This document shows positions 41,061 through 50,200 of a stretch of 64,000 bases of DNA, in pieces (position 1 is the first letter of the stretch; the number at the start of each line of letters is the position of its first letter). The position numbers and the translations under genes are program-made. A model generated the notes under the pieces. It saw only the letters and a list, made by a program, of their open reading frames with translations, was not told the DNA's origin and made no database searches. The stretch is from NCBI GenBank assembly GCA_964411985.1, contig CAYPNF010000009.1:133668-197667 (forward strand). The letters run 5' to 3'. The DNA comes from CAYPNF01 sp964411985. GTDB lineage: Bacteria > Verrucomicrobiota > Verrucomicrobiia > Limisphaerales > J093.

Positions 41061-42419
41061 TCAGAGAGTCCAAGGAGGTCGAGGTGTGTAGGATAGCAAC
41101 CGGTTGGCTTCGGCATCGCCAGGGAACTCGCCCTTCGCAGGATCCCATCGCACATTGCGTCTTAAGGCCAGAGCGATCCCGCCGATCAGGATCGCGTTCA
41201 TCGTGTAGACCGCAGTCTCCGGGTTGCAGATGGTGGGACGTCGGCTTCGTACGCATTCGAGGAAATTGCCCGAGTGGCTGTTGGCAAAATAGACCCGCTG
41301 ATCCTCCGGTCGGAGCGGCTCTTTGATGATGTTGCCCGGATACGAAACGATCGCGCCGCGGTCGACGGCGATGCGGCCTTGGGTCCCCACAAACACAGCT
41401 CCACCATCATTTCCGATGTTTTCCCCGGGGTAAGGAATCGAGTGAACCACCACCCCATTGGAATAACGGTAATGGACCTTGGCATCGTCGGGCTTTCCCG
41501 AGCCGGGATCGAAGTTCACCTCAATCGGGGCGTTTGGATCCGGGTTCACGGTCCATTGGATGATATCGTAGTGGTGCGGAGCCCAATTGACGTCTCCGAT
41601 GAAGCAACCGGAAAGCGCATGGCCGGCTTCGCCGTTGAACGGGCGCCACGGGAGGGGCCCCAGATAGAGATCCCAGTCCAAGCCTTCGGGCACTGGCTGG
41701 GAGGCGTCGGACGTCCACCCAGTGGGGTAGAAGGCACCTGGGGAACGGTAGGAATAGACCTCCTTGAGCTGCCCGATGCGTCCGTTGCGGATCAGCTCGC
41801 AGGCCTGGCGGAACTTGCCCTGGTATTCCGAGCGCTGCTGCATGCCGGCCTGGTAGATGCGTCCAAACCGCCGACTCACCTCGATCAGGTTCTTCCCTTC
41901 ACGGATTGTGATGGCGATCGGCTTCTCGCAATAGACGTCTTTGCCCGCCCGCATGGCCAGTGCAGCCATCGGCGCCGCCCAATGGTAGGGCAAGGCCAGA
42001 AGCAGCGCATCGATGTCGGGTCGGGCAAGCACCTCGCGAAAATCGTTGTAGGCCCGGACGCCATCGTAGTTCGGCTGGGTGTACTTTTGTGCGTACATCT
42101 GGTTACAACGTTGCCGGGCGCTCTCCCGTCGCTCTTTCCGTACGTCACACACCGCCAGCACCTGCACATCCTCACGAGCGACGTACCCGCCCGGAACGTA
42201 GGTCCAGGCCCCGCCCAGGAGGTGGCCCGTGCCTTGTCCCCCCAGCCCGATGAATCCCATGGCGACGCGCTCACTCGGAGCGGTGCCCCCATCTCGACCC
42301 AGGACTGCCGCAGGGACGAAGAGAGGCGCGGTCAGTGCCGCACCCGCCATTCCGGCCTGTTGCAGGAAGCGGCGGCGTGACACATTCGGAGTCCCAAAGG
42401 GTGATGGTTTCTTTTGCAT
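41061..42419 (-). CDS. Tat-exported Gfo/Idh/MocA family oxidoreductase (copy 2)
   Basis: 452 residues from the ATG at 42419. A twin-arginine signal (NVSRRRFLQQAGMAGAALTA) is followed by the Rossmann motif VAMGFIGLGGQGTGHL, DALLLALPYHWAAPMAAL and the family Lys in VYCEKPIAITIREGKNL. The C-terminal domain has FIGDVNWAPHHYDIIQW and a final SYTPRPPWTL. Compared with copy 1 (10688-11986) the order of motifs is the same, but the sequences are clearly diverged, so these are paralogues rather than a recent duplication. Substrate unknown. Confidence 0.9.
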   Translation of the reverse strand: MQKKPSPFGTPNVSRRRFLQQAGMAGAALTAPLFVPAAVLGRDGGTAPSERVAMGFIGLGGQGTGHLLGGAWTYVPGGYVAREDVQVLAVCDVRKERRESARQRCNQMYAQKYTQPNYDGVRAYNDFREVLARPDIDALLLALPYHWAAPMAALAMRAGKDVYCEKPIAITIREGKNLIEVSRRFGRIYQAGMQQRSEYQGKFRQACELIRNGRIGQLKEVYSYRSPGAFYPTGWTSDASQPVPEGLDWDLYLGPLPWRPFNGEAGHALSGCFIGDVNWAPHHYDIIQWTVNPDPNAPIEVNFDPGSGKPDDAKVHYRYSNGVVVHSIPYPGENIGNDGGAVFVGTQGRIAVDRGAIVSYPGNIIKEPLRPEDQRVYFANSHSGNFLECVRSRRPTICNPETAVYTMNAILIGGIALALRRNVRWDPAKGEFPGDAEANRLLSYTPRPPWTL

Positions 42420-42469
42420 AGGCAGATAGACGTACAATTCAGTTGCTACATTCGCATGGGGCCGAGAAT

Positions 42470-44707
42470 TCAGGAGACCCTAGAGCGATCCAGAACGCAA
42501 CGAAAACCAATCGTTGCACAGCGGTCCAATCCAGGCCACATCAGAAGGAACTTGGCCGTGAATTGGTTCGTCTGGGGTCCTCCGTCAAAGTACCAGTCCG
42601 AGCCTTTGGCCCGGAAGAATGATCCTCCTTTCAGCAGACAGAACCGGGTGCGCCCATCGCTCCGCTCGCTCTCGGTCCATTGCCAAACATTGCCGCAAAG
42701 GTCATGAACCCCGAACGGAGAGGCTCCATTCGGAAAGGCATCGACGGGGGTTGTATCCGCGGAATCACCCGTATTGCAGCGGCCAAGCTGCATCTCGTTA
42801 CCCCAGGGGTATCGGAATTTCTGAGGTCCTTCCGCGGCATACTGCCACTCCTCCTCGGTTGGCAGTCGCTTGCCCGCCCAAGTGGCATAGGCGCGCGCAT
42901 CCTCGAGACTCACGTAGACCACCGGATGCCGCTCCCATCCCTCGGGGACCCGGCCATCACGCCAGTGGCGAAGAAAGTTCTCTGAGTATTTCGGCCGATA
43001 GCGCGAGGAACGCAGGAAACGAGCGAAATCTCCATTGGTGACCGGAAACTGGTCCATACTAAAGGCGTGGAGAGACGCTTTGCGCACGAAGCTCCTCGGT
43101 CGATGGAGGTCTGGGAATCCGAGTCCCCTGGCGGCGGTTGACTCGTAGAAGCCACATTCGCGTGCCCGAAACTCAACGGTGAGCTCAACGGTCGCAGCGG
43201 GGATTTCTACCATGCCTGGCGGCCGGGAGCGGTGGGGGGTGCGTGGGGTGCTTCGGACCCGCCTCGTCGCCACGGGAACAACCTCGAGGCTCCCGGAGGC
43301 GCGGGCAGCGTTTCGGCGCATGTTTCTTAGGAAAACAGCAAGGCCATCCTCCCTCACCCTAGAACCGACCGCGAGAAAACAGCCTACTCCTCTTGAGCCA
43401 AGATGGCCGGAGAGCTCCAATTGGCTGCCCAGCCTTTGGCCATGGACTTCTACGCCTGCCATGAGGTCATAGAACCGATTCCCGGAACCTCCCTCGACTT
43501 CGAGCAGAGGTCCTTCGCAAGGCTGCTCCTTTCGGTTAACCAGGGTCCATAGTCGTAGGCCTTCGGATTCCCAAAGCGAAGCATACACTCCTTCCTGGAG
43601 CGTCGGCACCAGGGGCGTCCAATTCTCCCCTGAAAACAGACCGGCGTATCGCCGCTGAATCGGCAACATGGCGCGAAGGATCGATTTGTCGCGCTGAGTC
43701 CAGCCGACCCACGAACCGAACACGTTCTCCCACACCATCATGCCGCTACCGTTCATCCAGGCCATCTGGAGTTCGGCGCTGTGATCCGCGTCCCAGCGCC
43801 GGATCTGGTGCTGCATGTGGCGGCGTTCAAACCACTTGTTCCGCAAAACCCCCGGCGCGGGACTATCCCCCAGCCACTGAGCCCATTCCATGTGGTGGGT
43901 GCCGACTTCCGACAGGGGAAGTGCCAGCTCCCCTTCCAGCACCACACCCGGGCGCATGGCATCCAACTTGGTGCGGAAATCGGATGCCCCCTGGCTCAGC
44001 GTGTCCAGGAAGATCCCGTCGGCTCGCAACGCCCCAACCAGTTCCGCCAGAGCGTCGAGATCCGGCTTCGCTTCGCGTCGTGTTCCGGTATCCCACGGGT
44101 TATAGTCGACAAAGACTTTTACCCCCGCCCCGTGGAATTGGTCTACGACCCTCCTCAGGCCAGGTAGTCCTCCTGGCATATCCCTATAGAAATCGAACTG
44201 GTTCCGGTCGTCGGTGCCAATCCTGGGGTAAGCCTGCCAGAGTACGACCGCGTCATAGCCTCCAAACTCCCGGGTTTCCTCCTTCAGGAAGCGAGCGATT
44301 TGGAACCGGCCTCGTTTCGCGTCGAAAAGCCTCTGGTCGCACAGCATGAGGAACCCGCAGGAAAACGCGGTGGTGACCCATCGGAAGTCCGCTCGTTCAT
44401 AGAGGGCGTCTTGGTACTGGAGTTGGGCCTTGGTCCCCCTCCGGAACTCCTCTAACTCGGCGCGCCAGGCCGCCCATCGCCCCGGATCGGCGGGAGCTGG
44501 CAGGACGTCAGGAGGAAAACCATCACTCGCCAGGGGGATTAGGGAGGACCGTGCCGTATCGGCCTTTGGCAACCTGCCGAGGACCGGCATTCCCAGGAGA
44601 AGAAGTCCCTGGGCCAGGCGAAGGAGGGAGCGGCGCCGGGAGATTCGGGACTCCCCCACCGAGCCACCCACGGGTTCACCTTTTGGTTTTATAAATGCCT
44701 TACGCAT
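42470..44707 (-). CDS. Tat-exported TIM-barrel hydrolase-like protein fused to SUMF1/FGE-like domain
   Basis: 745 residues from the ATG at 44707, preceding a twin-arginine type signal (RISRRRSLLRLAQGLLLLG). Residues about 100-480 resemble a glycoside-hydrolase TIM barrel (VDQFHGAGVKVFVDYNPWDT, LRADGIFLDTLS, GVVLEGELALPLSE). Residues about 510-745 are a formylglycine-generating-enzyme-like domain (FPVTNGDFARFLRSSRYR, AYATWAGKRLPTEEEWQYAA, GVHDLCGNVWQWTESE, LLKGGSFFRAKG). In such domains copper-binding Cys pairs are needed for sulfatase activation. Here Cys residues are scarce, so it is probably a structural or binding version. The fusion is uncommon. Confidence 0.72.
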   Translation of the reverse strand: MRKAFIKPKGEPVGGSVGESRISRRRSLLRLAQGLLLLGMPVLGRLPKADTARSSLIPLASDGFPPDVLPAPADPGRWAAWRAELEEFRRGTKAQLQYQDALYERADFRWVTTAFSCGFLMLCDQRLFDAKRGRFQIARFLKEETREFGGYDAVVLWQAYPRIGTDDRNQFDFYRDMPGGLPGLRRVVDQFHGAGVKVFVDYNPWDTGTRREAKPDLDALAELVGALRADGIFLDTLSQGASDFRTKLDAMRPGVVLEGELALPLSEVGTHHMEWAQWLGDSPAPGVLRNKWFERRHMQHQIRRWDADHSAELQMAWMNGSGMMVWENVFGSWVGWTQRDKSILRAMLPIQRRYAGLFSGENWTPLVPTLQEGVYASLWESEGLRLWTLVNRKEQPCEGPLLEVEGGSGNRFYDLMAGVEVHGQRLGSQLELSGHLGSRGVGCFLAVGSRVREDGLAVFLRNMRRNAARASGSLEVVPVATRRVRSTPRTPHRSRPPGMVEIPAATVELTVEFRARECGFYESTAARGLGFPDLHRPRSFVRKASLHAFSMDQFPVTNGDFARFLRSSRYRPKYSENFLRHWRDGRVPEGWERHPVVYVSLEDARAYATWAGKRLPTEEEWQYAAEGPQKFRYPWGNEMQLGRCNTGDSADTTPVDAFPNGASPFGVHDLCGNVWQWTESERSDGRTRFCLLKGGSFFRAKGSDWYFDGGPQTNQFTAKFLLMWPGLDRCATIGFRCVLDRSRVS

Positions 44708-44934
44708 GCCACTTCCGTTCAACGGAACCACCACTCTGCCGAAAAGATGCGAAGGGAAGGTGCCTGAGGATCCTCTTCTAGGAAAGGCTATTTGGCGGGA
44801 CAGCTCCACAGAGATCCCTTCATGCCCTCTGGCACAATATGTTTGAATAATCGCGCCTGCAAGGCAGTCTAATCGTATCTAGGTACGATTCCTGCGGTAG
44901 ATTAGCGCTGGAACATGAATTTGGCGAATGGTGC
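44708..44934. other. Divergent promoter region between the SUMF1-fusion gene and the ECF sigma gene
   Basis: A 227-bp region separating divergent genes. It carries a perfect inverted repeat about 45 bp upstream of the sigma-factor ATG (see next entry). No small ORF was recognised. Confidence 0.45.
44871..44890. promoter_or_regulatory. Perfect 7-bp inverted repeat upstream of the ECF sigma gene
   Basis: AATCGTA (44871-44877) and TACGATT (44884-44890) with a TCTAGG spacer. It is placed where an operator for the ECF sigma factor promoter would be expected. A transcript hairpin is an alternative. The binding protein is unknown. Confidence 0.45.
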
Positions 44935-45492
44935 ATGAACGAGGTCACACGCATTCTCTGCGCGATGAACCAAGGCGACGCGAAAGCCAGCGAGGAACTC
45001 CTCCCGCTAGTATACGCGGAATTGCGCCGTGTAGCGGCTCACAAGATGGCTAACGAGGCCCGGGGCCACACGCTTCAGGCTACCGCTCTGGTTCACGAAG
45101 CCTGGCTCCGGCTCGCGGGTTCAGCGCAAACCGGATGGGAAAACCGTGCCCACTTCTTTGCTGCTGCCGCCGAAGCGATGCGACGCATCCTTGTAGACCA
45201 TGCCCGCAAGAGGCAAAGCTTGAAGCGCGGGGGTGGAATAGCCCACGAGGAACTCCATGACTCCATCCTCACCCTTGTTGCCCCGCCCGACGAGTTGCTC
45301 GCCGTGAACGAAGCACTCGACGACCTTTCGGCCCAAGACCCGCAAGCGGCGGAATTGGTGAAGCTGCGGTACTTTGTGGGCATGACGATGGAGGAGGCTG
45401 CCGCTGCGATGGGTCTAGGCAAGAGGACCGCGGAGAATATCTGGACCTACGCCCGCACCTGGCTTCATCGCAAGATACGCAATCGGAATTAG
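44935..45492 (+). CDS. ECF RNA polymerase sigma factor (PF07638/TIGR02999 type)
   Basis: 185 residues. MNEVTRILCAMNQGDAKASE and ELLPLVYAELRRVAAHKMAN are region 2 of the sigma70-ECF family in which the factor is not paired with a classical anti-sigma but with Ser/Thr kinases. TALVHEAWLRLAG and AAEAMRRILVDHARKRQSLK are diagnostic of that group. Region 4 is MTMEEAAAAMGLGKRTAENI. The related kinase lies downstream at 46687, after an intervening AraC gene. It should direct transcription in response to a signal sensed by that kinase (inference). Confidence 0.93.
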   Translation: MNEVTRILCAMNQGDAKASEELLPLVYAELRRVAAHKMANEARGHTLQATALVHEAWLRLAGSAQTGWENRAHFFAAAAEAMRRILVDHARKRQSLKRGGGIAHEELHDSILTLVAPPDELLAVNEALDDLSAQDPQAAELVKLRYFVGMTMEEAAAAMGLGKRTAENIWTYARTWLHRKIRNRN

Positions 45493-45683
45493 TTAGCCTA
45501 CGACACCTTTCAGGGACTGCAAAACCTAAGAAACTGGAAGTTCTTTGCGGATTCCAGCCGAGGATTGCGCATTCCAAGGATAGAAGCGTGGTATACAGCC
45601 CTCTTTCATGCGTTTTGCGGCCCTCGGCGAGGGCGGAGTTCAGTGCGCTGAATTGCTGGCTTTTGCCTACGCCTTGAGTGCTT

Positions 45684-46589
45684 ATGATAGATAACCGACT
45701 TATGATCATTGACTTGTCGACTGGCAACCTGAGGCCTGGTGTGGATCGGCAACCGGTCTTGTCGAGTTCGAGCCAGGATTGGAAGGGATTCTTGCTGGAG
45801 CAACACGCCGCCGGGCCCTTGGACAATTACAACATCGCCCCGGCCGCTCATACTGTCTGCCTGCAATTGGAAGGCCGCGCCACGATTGAGGTCATGAACG
45901 GTTCGGAGAGCCCGACCGCCGTGAGCCTGTCACCTGGACAAACCAGCATTTTTCCTGCGAGCATACCCGTGACTTTGCGGACGCGCGACACAGGTGGCTT
46001 CCTGGCGTTGACTCTCGACCCCAAGTTTGTTGCCTGTGCCACACACGAAATTGCCGGGCCGGGCCAGCTTTGCTTTTCCACGCAACTAGGCATCGCGGAT
46101 CCGCTGATCGTCGGGGTGCTAATGGCTTTGAAGATCGAAGCGGAGACCAGTAGTCCCAAAGGCCCGCTCTACGCCGAGACTCTGGCCAGTTGCCTCGCCA
46201 TCCATATTGCTCGACACTACGGCTCCAACCGCGCGGCAGTCCAGAATCCCGGCCATTTCCCGGCTCGTAACCAGATCCGGCGTGCCATCGAGCACATCCA
46301 TGAACACCTCGCGGAGGACCTGTCGCTGGCGGGTCTCGCCCAAGTAGCAAGCCTCAGCCCCTACCACTTCGCCCGGTTGTTTAAACAGAGCACCGGTCTT
46401 GCTCCCCATCAGTACCTGGTGCGATGTCGTGTGGAGAAGGGGCGTCAAATCCTGGTCAGTTCACGGTCCTCGATCGCCGAAGTGGCAGCCCAGACCGGCT
46501 TCTGCGATCAGAGCCATTTCGCGGCGCATTTCAAACGCATATACGGTCTTGCACCCAAGACCTTCCTGCAGCAGGCTCCCTGCGGCTAG
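45684..46589 (+). CDS. AraC family transcriptional regulator
   Basis: 301 residues from the ATG at 45684; a GTG two codons earlier is also in frame. The N-terminal half (1-190) is an unrecognised beta-rich sensory domain (HTVCLQLEGRATIEVMNGSE). The C-terminal 100 residues are the AraC double HTH: DLSLAGLAQVASLSPYHFAR, LFKQSTGLAPHQYLVRCRVE, RSSIAEVAAQTGFCDQSHFA, AHFKRIYGLAP. Specific ligand and targets are unknown. It sits between the ECF sigma factor and the kinase, where such loci usually have nothing. Confidence 0.92.
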   Translation: MIDNRLMIIDLSTGNLRPGVDRQPVLSSSSQDWKGFLLEQHAAGPLDNYNIAPAAHTVCLQLEGRATIEVMNGSESPTAVSLSPGQTSIFPASIPVTLRTRDTGGFLALTLDPKFVACATHEIAGPGQLCFSTQLGIADPLIVGVLMALKIEAETSSPKGPLYAETLASCLAIHIARHYGSNRAAVQNPGHFPARNQIRRAIEHIHEHLAEDLSLAGLAQVASLSPYHFARLFKQSTGLAPHQYLVRCRVEKGRQILVSSRSSIAEVAAQTGFCDQSHFAAHFKRIYGLAPKTFLQQAPCG

Positions 46590-46686
46590 GCATTGTTTGC
46601 CTCCGGTGGGTGTCCGCAAGCCCGAGAGACATGCTGGAACTGAGTTGCGAAGCGGCAACCCGGATGCTTTCTCCTGACCACTCATC

Positions 46687-49600
46687 ATGCGCACGCCATC
46701 CGACTCCTCCGCCACCACCCGGGAACGGAACGTCTTTCTGCAAGCCCTCGAGATTTCCGATCCCGTCCGGAGGGCATCGTTTCTCGACTCGGAGTGCGGT
46801 GTTGAAACCACCCTGCGCCGGCACGTCGAAGAGCTTCTTCAGGAACAATTACAGCTGGGGAGTTTTCTGGAAGAACCGGCTCTCGGTAACACATCCCTTC
46901 ATCCGCTGGGAAGCCTCGGGCCAGAAGGCACGGTAGTGTTGCCTGCGGGAGGGGAGAAACCAGGTGACCGTATCGGTCGTTACCGGCTCCTTCAGCAGAT
47001 CGGCGAAGGCGGCTGCGGCGTGGTCTACATGGCCGATCAGGAAGAACCGGTGCGCCGGCGCGTTGCGGTCAAGGTTATCAAGCTGGGCATGGATTCCCGG
47101 AACGTGATCGCCAGGTTCGAAGCGGAGAGGCAGGCCTTGGCGATGATGGATCACCCCAATATCGCGCAAGTCCTGGACGCGGGTGCTACGGACGTGGGCC
47201 GCCCCTTTTTCGTCATGGAACTGGTGAGAGGAGTGCGGATTACGGAGTACTGTGACCAAAACCGCGTCACGGCCAGGGATAGGATCCAGCTCTTCATCCA
47301 GGTCTGCCAGGCGGTTCAGCACGCACACCAGAAAGGCATCATCCACCGGGACCTGAAGCCGTCCAACATCCTCGTCACTCTGCACGACGGAGTGCCGGTG
47401 CCCAAGGTCATCGATTTCGGGATTGCCAAGGCCACCGAACAGCGCCTGACGGACAAAACCTTGTTTACGGCCTTCACTGCATTCATCGGCACGCCGGCTT
47501 ACATGAGCCCAGAACAGGCCGAGATGAGCGGGCTGGATGTGGATACCAGATCGGACGTCTATTCCCTCGGTGTCTTGCTCTACGAGTTGCTCACCGGAAG
47601 AACCCCTTTCGATCCGGAAGAACTCCTAAAGGGGGGCTATGATGCCTGTCGGCGGACGCTTCGTGAAGAGGAGCCCGCACGCCCCTCTGCCCTTCTCACC
47701 ACTCTTCAGGATGAAGAGCTCAACACCACTGCCAGCCAGCGCCACACCGAGGCTCCGAAGCTGATCCACTTGCTCAAAGGCGACCTCGATTGGATCATCA
47801 TGAAGTGCCTGGAGAAGGACCGTACCCGGCGCTATGCCACCGCGACAGCGCTTGCGGACGACCTTCAGAACTATCTCGACGACGAGCCGGTGATTGCACG
47901 GCCCCCCAGTAACTTCTATCGTTTTCAGAAGTTGCTACATCGTCACCGGTTGGCGGTGACAGCTTCGGCAGTGGTGATTCTAACCCTCTTTCTTGCGGCC
48001 TTAGTGAGCACCTGGCTTGCGGTTCGAGCCACCCGCGCCGAAGCGGTCGCCCGCGATTCCCAGAAACAGGAGGCGAGACTGCGCCGGGAGGCCGAGTTGG
48101 AAAGTGCTGCCGCACGGCTGAACGAGTACATTGCAGACATCAACCTCGCCCACCAATCGCTCGCAGCCGGCAACTATGGCCGCGCCTCCAGCCTTCTTGA
48201 GAAGCACCGTCCCCAGCCCGGGAATCCCGACCTGCGCGGTTTTGAATGGCGGTATCTCTGGCGCTTGTGCCGGGGCAATGAACATGTCTCTTTCCCCAAT
48301 CAAGGGTCGCCGGTCCTCTGCCTCGCGTTTTCTCCCAATGGATCCGAGTTCGCTGTTGGACTGCGCGATAGTCTCCTGATCTATCAGGTCAAGACCCAGA
48401 AACTCGTCGCCAGGATGGAGAAGAGTGCACAATCTGCAGTCTACACGGCGGATGGTAAGGCCTTGATCACGGCTAGCCGTAATACCGTGCGGGTCTGGCG
48501 AACGAGCGACTGGACCGAACAGGCCTCCTTCCAGGATGAATCCGAACCGGTCACGCTTTCCCACCAGGGGCACCTTCTGGCGTCGCAGACTCGCGAAGGG
48601 GTCTTGCTGCGAGACACGGACTCCTGGAAGCCGGTGCGCACACTGCGGAATGCTTCAGGACCGATGGCCTTTTCTCCGCAAGACAACCTGCTCGCCACCG
48701 ACAGTCGCAAAGGCATTACGTTGTGGCCGTTGTCCCCCGACGGCCTTGAAGTGATTCTGGAAGATTCTACCAACCTGTTTCACCGGGGAGGCCCCTGGTT
48801 CCGCCAGAACCATGGCATCGTCTTCAGCCCCGACGGCAAGACGGTCGTTGCGGCCCGGAACACCCCTTCGACGCGGGGAGCCTTCATTCTCTCAGCTTGG
48901 AATGCATCTTCGGGCAGAGAACTTGGCTTCTTTCCTTCAGACCCGGAACACCCCGAGCACACGAGCGTGATTTCATGCTTGATCGCCTCACGGAATCAAC
49001 CCCTTCTTGCCACGGGCAGTTGGGATCACTCGATCCGACTCTGGGATCTTTCCGCTCAGAAGTTCGCTGGGGTGCTTCAAGGCAATCTCAATGAGGTCTG
49101 GTGTATCGCCTTGGCTCCGGATGAAAGCTCGCTGGTGAGTGGGGCCAAGGATGGTGGCTTGAACCTCTGGCCGCTCCCTCCCAGGCGGAGCGAGGAGGAA
49201 CTCCCGGGAGATTGGATACCGCTCGCCTTTTCGGCGGACGACCGCACGCTCGCAGTCCTTGGCCCGGACGGCAAAGTGACGCACTATGACATGGCCACTC
49301 ACGAGATTGATCACCAGATCCAGCTTCCCCTGGACCGCTCATTTCCCTGGTTTTTCGCCTCCGTTTCCTCTACTGAGAACCTAAGAACCCTGGCCTTCCG
49401 GGACGGAAGTGGGCAGGTTTTTCTCTGGGACGACACCGATCGCACCAATCGAGTCTTCGCCGCGGCCGGGAGTCGGAACGATTTTGTTACCCTCTCTCCC
49501 GATGGACGGAATCTGGTCGTGGGGGCACGAGACCGACCTCTTCGCTGGTTCCAGTTGAACAACAGCACCAACCCTCCTCTGGAGATCGAGGCCTTTTCGG

Positions 49601-50172
49601 CCCTTTTCTCAGCTGACAGCCGCATCCTCGCTGCTTTTCAGCGGGACAACCAGGTGCTCATTTACAACGTTTCCTCCCGTTCGCTTCGCACCAATATCTC
49701 CGCTAACGTCCCTTTCTTCGCCACTTCCACGCTCTCGTGCGATGGTCGCCTGCTTGCCACCTCTTCCGGGCGGGAGGACCCGGACAACGCCATCCACTTA
49801 TGGAGTACCACCACGAGCCGACTGATCGGCACCATTACCGGCCATAAGCAACCGGTCTCGGCACTGGCAATTTCTCCTGACGGACAAACCCTCGCTAGTT
49901 CCAGCCCTGACGGCACCCTGCGGTTTTGGAACATCCCTACCCAGCAGGAACTCCTCAGCATAAGGAAGATCGCCGAATCGCCCCGAAAGCTGCTTTTCTC
50001 CTCCGATGGCCGCGTCTTGGTGAGCGCTGAAGGGTACTATCTTCGTAATCCGCGACTCCACTTCTTCCGCGCTCCCTCGTTTGCGGAGACTGACCTTCTT
50101 TCTCCCCAAGCGATTCAAGAACACACCCTGACTCCCGCGAAGACTCCGTCCGCACCCACCCGTCCCCGTTGA
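46687..50172 (+). CDS. Membrane Ser/Thr protein kinase with C-terminal WD40 repeats
   Basis: 1161 residues. The kinase domain (about 98-385) has IGEGGCGVVY, the VAVKVIK Lys near 129, HRDLKPSN with the catalytic Asp near 222, DFGIAKATEQ near 243, and a GTPAYMSPEQA activation segment. A single transmembrane helix at about 422-445 (LAVTASAVVILTLFLAALVS) is followed by a short coiled coil (KQEARLRREAELESAAARLN). Residues about 530-1120 are WD40-like beta-propeller repeats (VISCLIASRNQPLLATGSWD, HSIRLWDLSA). The kinase is cytosolic and the propeller is external. It is a frequent partner of ECF sigma factors of this group. Confidence 0.93.
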   Translation: MRTPSDSSATTRERNVFLQALEISDPVRRASFLDSECGVETTLRRHVEELLQEQLQLGSFLEEPALGNTSLHPLGSLGPEGTVVLPAGGEKPGDRIGRYRLLQQIGEGGCGVVYMADQEEPVRRRVAVKVIKLGMDSRNVIARFEAERQALAMMDHPNIAQVLDAGATDVGRPFFVMELVRGVRITEYCDQNRVTARDRIQLFIQVCQAVQHAHQKGIIHRDLKPSNILVTLHDGVPVPKVIDFGIAKATEQRLTDKTLFTAFTAFIGTPAYMSPEQAEMSGLDVDTRSDVYSLGVLLYELLTGRTPFDPEELLKGGYDACRRTLREEEPARPSALLTTLQDEELNTTASQRHTEAPKLIHLLKGDLDWIIMKCLEKDRTRRYATATALADDLQNYLDDEPVIARPPSNFYRFQKLLHRHRLAVTASAVVILTLFLAALVSTWLAVRATRAEAVARDSQKQEARLRREAELESAAARLNEYIADINLAHQSLAAGNYGRASSLLEKHRPQPGNPDLRGFEWRYLWRLCRGNEHVSFPNQGSPVLCLAFSPNGSEFAVGLRDSLLIYQVKTQKLVARMEKSAQSAVYTADGKALITASRNTVRVWRTSDWTEQASFQDESEPVTLSHQGHLLASQTREGVLLRDTDSWKPVRTLRNASGPMAFSPQDNLLATDSRKGITLWPLSPDGLEVILEDSTNLFHRGGPWFRQNHGIVFSPDGKTVVAARNTPSTRGAFILSAWNASSGRELGFFPSDPEHPEHTSVISCLIASRNQPLLATGSWDHSIRLWDLSAQKFAGVLQGNLNEVWCIALAPDESSLVSGAKDGGLNLWPLPPRRSEEELPGDWIPLAFSADDRTLAVLGPDGKVTHYDMATHEIDHQIQLPLDRSFPWFFASVSSTENLRTLAFRDGSGQVFLWDDTDRTNRVFAAAGSRNDFVTLSPDGRNLVVGARDRPLRWFQLNNSTNPPLEIEAFSALFSADSRILAAFQRDNQVLIYNVSSRSLRTNISANVPFFATSTLSCDGRLLATSSGREDPDNAIHLWSTTTSRLIGTITGHKQPVSALAISPDGQTLASSSPDGTLRFWNIPTQQELLSIRKIAESPRKLLFSSDGRVLVSAEGYYLRNPRLHFFRAPSFAETDLLSPQAIQEHTLTPAKTPSAPTRPR

Positions 50173-50200
50173 CCCTGGCGTAACCTGGAGCCTTAACCGG

